NCBI GenBank assembly: GCA_045645245.1
Contig: JAZRIK010000053.1
Location: forward strand, 1 to 32,779
Length of the DNA stretch: 32,779 nt
Reading direction: 5' to 3'
Source: Scatosoma sp045645245
GTDB taxonomy: Bacteria > Bacillota > Clostridia > Christensenellales > Borkfalkiaceae
Both the position numbers and the translations under genes were made by a program. The notes under the pieces were generated by a model. The model was not told the DNA's origin and did not search any database. It saw only the letters and a list, made by a program, of their open reading frames with translations. Of the stretch, positions 23,077-29,311 are shown piece after piece. Each line of letters begins with the position of its first letter. The first letter of the stretch is position 1.

Positions 23077-23118
23077 ATACCTGCCCTGCTCAAACGTGCA
23101 GGGCAGGTATGCGTTGAA
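23077..23118. repeat. Dispersed palindromic repeat, hairpin copy 4 (rsfS terminator)
   Basis: ATACCTGCCCTGC (23077-23089) pairs with GCAGGGCAGGTAT (23098-23110), and GCGTTGAA follows. On the minus strand the hairpin comes after the rsfS stop and is followed by ATTGTTTTTGG, so it can terminate the nadD-rsfS transcript. Confidence 0.85.
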
Positions 23119-23125
23119 CGCACTT

Positions 23126-23518
23126 TTAGTCTTTTTTCGGGTCATCAAAATCGCCCGTTTCTTCGTTGAATTTTTGCAGGTTTCCGCCGTCCGTCCATAA
23201 CCGTTCGAGATGATAGAAAAGCCGCGTTTCATCGTTGAAAATATGCACGATTACGTCCGCATAATCGATAACCGCCCAACGCCCGTCGCGCACGCCTTCC
23301 GTACGCGTAGGCACGATACCGTATTCTCTTTCCACAAGTTCTTCCACTCTTTCGCCCATCGCTTTAATTTGGGGCGCGTTCGAGCCGCTTGCGATGATAA
23401 AATAATCGCATAAATCCGTCTTTTCGCGCACGTACAAGGACACAATATCCTTACCGCGCTTATCCGCCAAAGCTTTGCAAATTGCAATCGCCAATTCTTT
23501 ACTGTTTAACGTTTCCAT
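23126..23518 (-). CDS. rsfS: Ribosomal silencing factor RsfS
   Basis: RsfS binds ribosomal protein L14 and blocks subunit joining during starvation. The family blocks are visible: the LADKRGKDIVSLYVREKTDLCDYFIIASGSN stretch, then RTEGVRDGRWAVIDYADVIVHIFNDETRLFYHLERLW. Length 130 is slightly longer than usual because of a charged tail (DFDDPKKD). AAGGAG lies six bases before the ATG. The start lies inside the last 20 bases of the nadD-yqeK gene, in another frame, so the pair is coupled as in other Bacillota. Confidence 0.96.
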   Translation of the reverse strand: METLNSKELAIAICKALADKRGKDIVSLYVREKTDLCDYFIIASGSNAPQIKAMGERVEELVEREYGIVPTRTEGVRDGRWAVIDYADVIVHIFNDETRLFYHLERLWTDGGNLQKFNEETGDFDDPKKD

Positions 23519-24677
23519 TTTCTTCTCCTTGATGTTGATTATAATACGCGCACGCCAGCTCGGTCAACGGATACACGTACGCGTTTTTCCCTTTCAAAAA
23601 CGCCACCGTTTCACGCAAAGCCAAGCGCAAACAATTATCCAAATTTTCTTCACCCTTTTGCCAAAACGCCGCGCGAATTTTATCCACTACGTCGTACGAG
23701 CGCTCTTCTTCCACCATATCTGACAAAAATATGAGTTTTTCCAAAACGGACATATTTTCCCTGCCGCTCGTATGATAGCGTACCGCATTCAAAATATCCT
23801 TATCCTGCACGCCAAACGCACGCTCCGCCAAATACGCGCCCGCAAACTGATGCCAAACGCTCTCAGGCACTTGCCCCCACTCGCCCGGCAAAACCAAACC
23901 GCGCAGCCGCTCGTCGGTGGGCAAAATATTCTTCGCGCAATCGTGAAAGAGTGCCGCCGCAATCGCATTCTTTTCCAAAATCGGGAGTGAAGCGCACCGC
24001 TTCGCCGCTACGAGTGCGACCCGCAAGCTATGCGCCTTACGTTTTGAATTTTCCCCCGCCAGCGCAAGGTCGGCATTTTCCACTTTATATAAACCGCGAC
24101 GCCTGATAAAATCGGCAACGTCCGCGCCCACCAAATGCGCAATCTCTTCCCCTGCCGCTGCAAGCACGCGAATTTGCGTGGACGACACGTCCGCACCGTT
24201 ATACGAAATCACGGCAAATTCTTTCCCAAACCGCTCGTAAAACGCCGCGCGTTCCTTTTCCAGCCAGTCCGCATTTTCATTCCTTGCGCAAACGGCAAGC
24301 GTGACGTCGCTCAAAATCCGTTCGGGGTATTTCCAAGTAGGAAAATCGCGCAGCATATCCGTCCCGACCAGCCAAAACAGTTGTGCGGACGGATATTTTT
24401 CCTTAAAATGCCGACAGGTAAGATAGGTAAAGCTCGTCCCGCCTTGCTGCAATTCAAAATCGCAAATCTCGGCTTTTGGAATAGCCGCAAACGCCAAACG
24501 GCACATTTGCAAACGGTCGGCATCGGGCGCAAGCACCTTATACGGCTTATGCGGCGGCGCAAAAGCGGGCATAATCAACAGCCGATCCAAATTCAGCTCG
24601 TCAATCGCCCTTTCCGCCAAGCGGATATGCTCGATATGCACGGGGTCAAACGACCCGCCGAAAATACCTATTTTCAT
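23499..24677 (-). CDS. nadD: Fused nicotinate-nucleotide adenylyltransferase and YqeK-type HD hydrolase
   Basis: Two activities lie in one 392-residue chain. Residues 1-200 are NadD, which makes nicotinate adenine dinucleotide in NAD synthesis: GIFGGSFDPVHIEH with H14 and H17, FWLVGTDMLRDFPTW, and the VSSTQIR motif at 164-170. Residues about 205-385 are a YqeK HD domain, a family that hydrolyses Ap4A: H216 in KAHSLRV, H245-D246 in LFHDCAK, H302 in RYHTSG and D320. In B. subtilis nadD and yqeK are separate neighbours; here they are fused, as in some other Clostridia. GGTGGAG precedes the ATG. rsfS follows with overlap. Confidence 0.95.
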   Translation of the reverse strand: MKIGIFGGSFDPVHIEHIRLAERAIDELNLDRLLIMPAFAPPHKPYKVLAPDADRLQMCRLAFAAIPKAEICDFELQQGGTSFTYLTCRHFKEKYPSAQLFWLVGTDMLRDFPTWKYPERILSDVTLAVCARNENADWLEKERAAFYERFGKEFAVISYNGADVSSTQIRVLAAAGEEIAHLVGADVADFIRRRGLYKVENADLALAGENSKRKAHSLRVALVAAKRCASLPILEKNAIAAALFHDCAKNILPTDERLRGLVLPGEWGQVPESVWHQFAGAYLAERAFGVQDKDILNAVRYHTSGRENMSVLEKLIFLSDMVEEERSYDVVDKIRAAFWQKGEENLDNCLRLALRETVAFLKGKNAYVYPLTELACAYYNQHQGEENGNVKQ

Positions 24678-24701
24678 TCTACCGCTCCACCGTTTTCTTT
24701 C

Positions 24702-24730
24702 ATTATACTATATATTTTCGCGTTTTTCAA
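24702..24730 (-). promoter_or_regulatory. Promoter of nadD-rsfS
   Basis: Minus-strand TTGAAA (24725-24730), 17-base spacer, TATAAT (24702-24707); strong sigma-A promoter 24 bases before the start. Confidence 0.8.
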
Positions 24731-24765
24731 GTTTAGAGCGGCACTTTTTCGTCAAAAATACAAAT

Positions 24766-25524
24766 ATGAAAAAATCCGCTATCGTTTCCGACGTCCTTTT
24801 TACCTTTTTCTTTGCGTGGCTGCTCGCCCTGTGCGTGTTTCGCTACTTACAAATCCACCTTGCCCCCGCGCTCATTTTAAGCGGGCTTTGCGGAATTTTA
24901 TCCGCCTGCGCCGTTGGCGCGTTTTTGCAAAGTAAGTTCCATAAACACTTTCTCAAACGCTCGGACGCGGCGCTAAAAGACAAGCTCGCGCTCCATCTCG
25001 CCCTGCTTGGCGACCAAGCGAAAACCGACTTATTTTTTCAAGCGCTGTCGATAACCGAAGGGGAAAATACCGTTAAAAAATGCAGCAATTTACGCCTGCA
25101 AACGAGCGACTGCGTGTATTTTTTACGCCTGCGCTTCTCCCCCGTCACCGCCGACGACGTCGCCACGATTACAAGAGTAAAAACGCCGCGCAAAAAAATA
25201 CTATTATGCCTACAAATCGACGAAGCCGCACGCGCGCTTTGCCGTTCGTTTGAAGTGGAAGTGCAAACTGCCGAATGGGCGTTTGCCTTTCTCAAAAAAG
25301 CAAACTGCCTGCCGTTGACGTATTTGGGCGATTTTCCGCAAGTGCGCAAACGCAAACGCCGCCTGCATTTATGCTTTTCCAAAAAGAATGCAAAGCGCTT
25401 TTTGGTGAGTGCCGTACTCATTTTATTGCTTTCCTTTTTTACGCCCTTTTCCTATTATTATTTAACGTTTGGCTTTCTTTTATTGCTCGCCGCGCTGTTT
25501 ATCCGCATTTTCGGCTATGTTTAA
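24766..25524 (+). CDS. Membrane protein of unknown function with four predicted membrane segments
   Basis: I do not recognise this 252-residue product. Two hydrophobic segments lie at about 9-28 and 32-52, and a second pair at about 211-226 and 229-248. Between them is a soluble domain of ~150 residues with alternating hydrophobic strands (YFLRLRFS, KILLCLQIDEA), three scattered cysteines and an RKRKRR basic patch just before the second membrane pair. The layout suggests both ends in the membrane and a cytoplasmic centre. No Shine-Dalgarno sequence precedes the ATG at 24766. The stop overlaps the stop of convergent nnrDE (TTAA, 25521-25524). Divergent from nadD. Confidence 0.75.
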   Translation: MKKSAIVSDVLFTFFFAWLLALCVFRYLQIHLAPALILSGLCGILSACAVGAFLQSKFHKHFLKRSDAALKDKLALHLALLGDQAKTDLFFQALSITEGENTVKKCSNLRLQTSDCVYFLRLRFSPVTADDVATITRVKTPRKKILLCLQIDEAARALCRSFEVEVQTAEWAFAFLKKANCLPLTYLGDFPQVRKRKRRLHLCFSKKNAKRFLVSAVLILLLSFFTPFSYYYLTFGFLLLLAALFIRIFGYV

Positions 25525-27044
25525 CTATGTAAAATATGGCAAAATGCCCCACCCAGGTATGCGATAACGTCGCTTGCAAGCAACGAATATTCCCCTATCT
25601 TTTCCACGGCAAGCTCCGCAGCTTTCCCCGTCAAATACGTTCCTACGCACCCTGCGTCAAAAACGGAAAGTCCCGAAGCGCACAGCCCCGTCACCACCCC
25701 TGCAAGCACGTCGCCGCTCCCTGCCTTTGCCTGACCGGAAGTGCCGCGTGCGTTGACAAAAGTACGCTCGCCGTTCGTGATAATAGTGGCAGCATTTTTC
25801 AAAATAACAGTCAAATTATGCGCTTTTGCAAACGCTTTGGGTGCAAAAATGCCTTTTTCTAAAATATTTTGCACGCTTTCCCCTGATAAGCGGGAAAATT
25901 CTTTGATATGCGGCGTTAAAACCACGCTGCATTTTTTCTTTTGACAAATAGCAAGCAACTCGTCTTTCCCAAACTCCGCCCACGCGTTCAACGCGTCCGC
26001 GTCTAAAATCAGCTTGCCTTGATAATTTTCTAATAAGTATTTTACGCCCAAATACACGTCTTGACTCACGCCCATACCCGTACCGAACGCAACCGTATCA
26101 TAAGCGAGCAGTTCACGCATTGTTTCTTCGTTGAACGCATACCTGCCCCCATCGTTTATGCTTTTTAATAGACATTCCGGCATTTTCAAAGCAAACGCGG
26201 ATAATAATTTTTCAGGCAGATATAAAGTAGTATATCCCGCCCCCGAACGCATACACGCAAGCGTTGCAAGCTCCGCCGAACACGACAAATACGCCGCGCC
26301 CAAGTATTGCTCGCTGCCCGCCACAATCGCCGCCTTTCCATAGCTTCCCTTATGCGTGTTGCGTTTGCGCTTGGGCAATACGTTTTTCACAAATTCTTCG
26401 TCTATCAGCCGCGCATATTCCGCTTGCGCACGCGGCAATGCAATGCCGATATCTACACGCACCGCTTCGCCCGCAAAATCCATTCCGTCGCCCAAATACA
26501 GCCCCGCCTTTTTTTCGCCGATTGCCAAAGTATAATCCGCGCGAATGGCAACGCTTTCTACGCGCCCGTTGTCGCCGTTCACCCCCGACGGAATATCCGC
26601 CGCCAGCACCTTTGCCCCGCTTTGCGCGATATATTCGACCAAATCTCTTTGTTGAAGCTCGCCGTGAAAGCCGGTGCCGTATAAGCAATCGATGATGAGC
26701 GCGTACCGCTTCCCCGCAGGAATTTCCCTGTGCGTGAAGCCGCCGATTTGCGTCCATAACGCAAAATTCTCTTTACATAAATCCGAGCGCGGCTCGCCCA
26801 CCAAAAGACACTCTACTTGTTTGCCCGCTTTTTGCAGCAGCCGCGCGCAAACGAACCCATCGCCGCCGTTATTCCCGCCGCCGCACACGCATAAAATTTC
26901 ACCGCTACTTGCAAGCACGTTCGCTTGGTCGCATAACGCCTGCCCCGCTCTTTCCATAAGCTCGCGCGCTGGCACGCCCAAAATTTGAATGGTATGCTCG
27001 TCCGCTTCGCGCATTTGCGCGTTGGTCAATAATAAATCACGCAT
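25521..27044 (-). CDS. nnrDE: Bifunctional NAD(P)H-hydrate epimerase / ADP-dependent dehydratase
   Basis: This enzyme repairs hydrated NADH and NADPH. The N-terminal YjeF_N epimerase half (about 1-215) has GGGNNGGDGF (55-64), LIIDCLYGTG and the DIPSGVNGDNG motif near 146. The C-terminal ribokinase-like dehydratase half has GTGMG, LDADALNAW, LTPHIKEFSRL and GTSGQAKAGSGDVLAGVVTGL. At 507 residues it matches the fused family. GGAG lies seven bases before the ATG, which overlaps the birA stop by eight bases (ATGCGTGA). A copy of the dispersed repeat lies within the frame (26134-26150), encoding residues near 299-305. Last gene of recX-birA-nnrDE. Confidence 0.95.
   Translation of the reverse strand: MRDLLLTNAQMREADEHTIQILGVPARELMERAGQALCDQANVLASSGEILCVCGGGNNGGDGFVCARLLQKAGKQVECLLVGEPRSDLCKENFALWTQIGGFTHREIPAGKRYALIIDCLYGTGFHGELQQRDLVEYIAQSGAKVLAADIPSGVNGDNGRVESVAIRADYTLAIGEKKAGLYLGDGMDFAGEAVRVDIGIALPRAQAEYARLIDEEFVKNVLPKRKRNTHKGSYGKAAIVAGSEQYLGAAYLSCSAELATLACMRSGAGYTTLYLPEKLLSAFALKMPECLLKSINDGGRYAFNEETMRELLAYDTVAFGTGMGVSQDVYLGVKYLLENYQGKLILDADALNAWAEFGKDELLAICQKKKCSVVLTPHIKEFSRLSGESVQNILEKGIFAPKAFAKAHNLTVILKNAATIITNGERTFVNARGTSGQAKAGSGDVLAGVVTGLCASGLSVFDAGCVGTYLTGKAAELAVEKIGEYSLLASDVIAYLGGAFCHILHS
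26134..26150. repeat. Dispersed repeat, copy inside nnrDE
   Basis: AACGCATACCTGCCCCC on the plus strand; on the minus strand it is translated as part of a GGRYAFN segment. There is no second arm. It shares 15 bases or more with copies 1 and 2. A 12-base partial match (CAGGTATGCGAT) lies in the same gene at 25554-25565. Confidence 0.6.
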
Positions 27045-27756
27045 TTGTTTTCTCCGTCAAAATAGACACTTCCGCAGCCACGAACCGACGGTGCTCACCG
27101 TGTATTTCCGCCCAAAGCCCGCCTTCTTCATCCACCGAAATCAGCGTTGCTTGCACGCGCGTTTCACCCAAAATCAGCGTCACCTTTTCGCCCAGCCAGC
27201 CCAAAAATTCTTCATAGCGTTCGTGCATATTTTCCGCGCATAAATTATGAATAAGCACTTCGCGCACTTCTTCTACGGAAAAATCCTTTCCGCTTTCCGT
27301 CTGCATCGTCGTCGCAATCGCGGTCAGTTCATCGGGCAAATCATTGCAAACGTTGAGCCCCACGCCCACAATCGAAGAAGAAATTTTATCCCCCGACAAA
27401 GCGTTCTCTATCAAAATCCCGCAAATTTTCTTTCCGTTTACAAACACGTCGTTGGGCCATTTAATCGTCGGCGTTAATCCAAAAAAGACGAGTGTTTGGC
27501 ACACCGCCGCCGCCGCGCTTTTCATAATTTCAAATGCCCTTTTCGCCGCAAAATCGGGATAAAAGGTAAGCTTCGTCACGTACACGCCCCCGTCAAGCGA
27601 TGAAAACGACCGCCCCTTGGTGCCGTGTCCGTTCGTCTGTTTTTTCGCGGAAATGATTAGGTTTTTTCCGTTTTTACGCGCTGTTTTCGCAAAATCGTTG
27701 GTTGAGCCCAACTCGTCGAAATGCACGCGCTCGTATCCGCTCAATTTTTCATTCAT
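27037..27756 (-). CDS. birA: Biotin--[acetyl-CoA-carboxylase] ligase without DNA-binding domain
   Basis: This enzyme activates biotin to biotinoyl-AMP and attaches it to carboxylase carrier protein. The catalytic domain is present: STNDFAK near 18-24, the biotin/AMP loop GHGTKGR at 43-49, KWPNDVFVNGKKICGIL at 99-115 and VGVGLNVCN. A short C-terminal SH3-like domain ends the chain. At 239 residues it lacks the N-terminal helix-turn-helix of the bifunctional repressor type. The loop reads GHGTKG where E. coli has GRGRRG, so Thr46 stands where E. coli has R118. AAGGGGG of a repeat half-copy is the ribosome binding site. It lies 20 bases after recX. Confidence 0.94.
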   Translation of the reverse strand: MNEKLSGYERVHFDELGSTNDFAKTARKNGKNLIISAKKQTNGHGTKGRSFSSLDGGVYVTKLTFYPDFAAKRAFEIMKSAAAAVCQTLVFFGLTPTIKWPNDVFVNGKKICGILIENALSGDKISSSIVGVGLNVCNDLPDELTAIATTMQTESGKDFSVEEVREVLIHNLCAENMHERYEEFLGWLGEKVTLILGETRVQATLISVDEEGGLWAEIHGEHRRFVAAEVSILTEKTNA

Positions 27757-27758
27757 CT

Positions 27759-27774
27759 CGTACCTGCCCCCTTG
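27759..27774. repeat. Dispersed repeat, half copy at birA start
   Basis: CGTACCTGCCCCCTTG, which differs from the spoVAC copy by loss of two bases. It supplies AAGGGGG before the birA ATG and lies between recX and birA. Confidence 0.5.
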
Positions 27775-27776
27775 CT

Positions 27777-28400
27777 TTACTCGTCATCGACACTTCCTAG
27801 CGCAGCAACCGCCGCCTTGGCGACGTCCACGCTGAACCCTTTTTGCAGCAAATATCGAAACGCTTTATATAACGTTTCCTTATCGCAGGGCTTGTGCCGC
27901 ATATACTTTTCCAAAATAACTTTCGCCGCGTCCGCTTGCGCGTTTTCGTCCAAATTTCCCATCGCTAAATCGATTTGCTCTTGCGATACGCCCTTGGCTT
28001 TTAATTCCATCGCAATCAGCCGTTCCCCCTTTCTTTTGGCGGCAAACCCCACGTAATCGTTCGCGTATTCTTGGTCGTTGACAAAATCGTATCCGCGCAG
28101 CTTTTCCAAAACGTACTCAATCACGGCGGGTAAATACCCCTTGCCACTCAAATATACGGATAATTGTTTTTCCGTTTTCTTGGTTGCGGAAAGAAAGTTC
28201 AGCGCCTTGTCAAACGCAACGTTTTTTTCGCTTTCGAGCTGCATTTGCGCAAGCTGTTCAGGCGAAACGATTGTCCCTACCTTCAAACGGTTTTTGACCG
28301 CCGTTTCCAACGTCAATCCACAGCAAAATCTCCCGTCGATATACACGCTGCACCGCTTTTTATCTTTGACCTGCGGTAAAATTTGCGTAATCTCGTTCAA
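27777..28400 (-). CDS. recX: RecA regulator RecX
   Basis: RecX modulates RecA filaments. The product is about 207 residues of charged three-helix repeats typical for the family: VAFDKALNFLSATKKTEKQLSVYLSGKGY, VNDQEYANDYVGFAAKRKGERLIAMELKAKGVSQEQID and LYKAFRYLLQKGFSVDVAKAAV. I choose TTG at 28400 as start because the strong AAGGGGGTGG precedes it by four bases. A longer frame beginning at 28472 would put the -35 and -10 of a consensus promoter inside the coding region. First gene of recX-birA-nnrDE. Confidence 0.9.
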   Translation of the reverse strand: MNEITQILPQVKDKKRCSVYIDGRFCCGLTLETAVKNRLKVGTIVSPEQLAQMQLESEKNVAFDKALNFLSATKKTEKQLSVYLSGKGYLPAVIEYVLEKLRGYDFVNDQEYANDYVGFAAKRKGERLIAMELKAKGVSQEQIDLAMGNLDENAQADAAKVILEKYMRHKPCDKETLYKAFRYLLQKGFSVDVAKAAVAALGSVDDE

Positions 28401-28440
28401 ACGTTCCACCCCCTTGTTTATCAAAGTTTTTTCTCGTTTT

Positions 28441-28469
28441 ATTGTAGCACGAAACGCAAAAATTGTCAA
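28441..28469 (-). promoter_or_regulatory. Promoter of recX-birA-nnrDE
   Basis: Minus-strand TTGACA (28464-28469), 17-base spacer, TACAAT (28441-28446). It rules out the longer recX start. No LexA box was seen next to it. Confidence 0.85.
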
Positions 28470-28562
28470 CACAATCGCCGTAAAATTCCCCTATGCACAA
28501 AACCCAAAGCCCCGCGCGTATAAATATATCGAAAATACCCCGATAAATTTACTCAAATTTAG

Positions 28563-28591
28563 TTTACAATCGAATAAAAATGTGATACAAT
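28563..28591 (+). promoter_or_regulatory. Promoter of the phosphoribosyltransferase gene
   Basis: TTTACA (28563-28568), 17-base spacer, TACAAT (28586-28591) with TG extension (TGATACAAT). The leader to the start is only about 40 bases, too short for a purine riboswitch. Confidence 0.8.
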
Positions 28592-28638
28592 ACAAGTACG
28601 CATTCGTTATTTAAGCGAAACAAAGGAGTATGAATTTT

Positions 28639-29178
28639 ATGAAATTTTACACCGTAGATTTGCAAGGCTTTGAAGCAAAACTGCCCATTTTACCCCTGCC
28701 CAGCGGAATTAGCATCGCATTTTTTAACTTACACGGCGACAGTGAGCTTACCGAGCATTGCGCAAAGCAACTCGCGCCCAAGCTTGCCGATTGCGACGTT
28801 TTACTCACCGCCGAATCCAAGGGCTTACAACTTTGCCATTGCGTAGCGCGCGAGCTCGGTCAAAGATATTACGCCGTTGCCCGCAAGAGTAAAAAACTCT
28901 ATATGCAAGACGGTATCGAGTTAAAAATTCAATCATCCATCACCACGGGCAAAGAACAAACGTTTTATCTTTCCAAACACGACGCAGACCTTTTGAAAGG
29001 GAAAAAGGTAGGCATTGTAGATGACGTAGTTTCTACCGGCGCGTCGCTCAAGGGTTTAGAAGCGCTCATTGAAAAGGCGGGCGGCATTGTGCATAAAAAA
29101 GCGTTCGTTTTAGCAGAAGACGCAGCGGCGGAAAGAACGGACGTCATTTTCTTGGGTTCAATCCCCATTTTCGCTTAA
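28639..29178 (+). CDS. Phosphoribosyltransferase of the adenine/xanthine type
   Basis: This is a type I phosphoribosyltransferase that would join a purine base to PRPP. The PRPP-binding loop GIVDDVVSTGAS (126-137) is textbook. Upstream, VLLTAESKGLQLCHCVAREL and YYAVARKSKKLYM match the apt/xpt layout with the KxxK segment before the flexible loop. At 179 residues it fits that family. The start at 28639 gives AAGGAG a spacing of about ten; an ATG at 28630 lies directly next to it. Single-gene unit ending in a strong terminator. The base it uses cannot be decided by eye; apt is the first guess. Confidence 0.85.
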   Translation: MKFYTVDLQGFEAKLPILPLPSGISIAFFNLHGDSELTEHCAKQLAPKLADCDVLLTAESKGLQLCHCVARELGQRYYAVARKSKKLYMQDGIELKIQSSITTGKEQTFYLSKHDADLLKGKKVGIVDDVVSTGASLKGLEALIEKAGGIVHKKAFVLAEDAAAERTDVIFLGSIPIFA

Positions 29179-29202
29179 TTTCACCATTTTTAGCAAAATT
29201 AT

Positions 29203-29239
29203 ACGGCAACCTTTATAAAAGGTTGTCGTTATTTTTTTA
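29203..29239 (+). terminator. Terminator of the phosphoribosyltransferase gene
   Basis: ACGGCAACCTTT (29203-29214), loop ATA, AAAGGTTGTCGT (29218-29229) with one G-T pair, then a T-rich tract to 29239. Confidence 0.9.
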
Positions 29240-29246
29240 TAAACGC

Positions 29247-29275
29247 TTGCATTTTTCTTCTCTTTGCGTTATAAT
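29247..29275 (+). promoter_or_regulatory. Promoter of the 911-residue repeat protein
   Basis: TTGCAT (29247-29252), 17-base spacer, TATAAT (29270-29275); good sigma-A promoter 36 bases before the start. Confidence 0.8.
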
Positions 29276-29311
29276 GATACTATACATAGTATCTAATCAA
29301 GGAGAATTGTT

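Noticed and set aside
24135..24935. Plus-strand open frame opposite nadD running into the membrane protein gene
   Set aside because: Overlaps the conserved nadD gene, its promoter and the start of another gene in a different frame.
28470..28638. Purine riboswitch before the phosphoribosyltransferase gene
   Set aside because: The promoter is too close to the gene to leave a ~100-base aptamer, and no typical conserved loops are seen.
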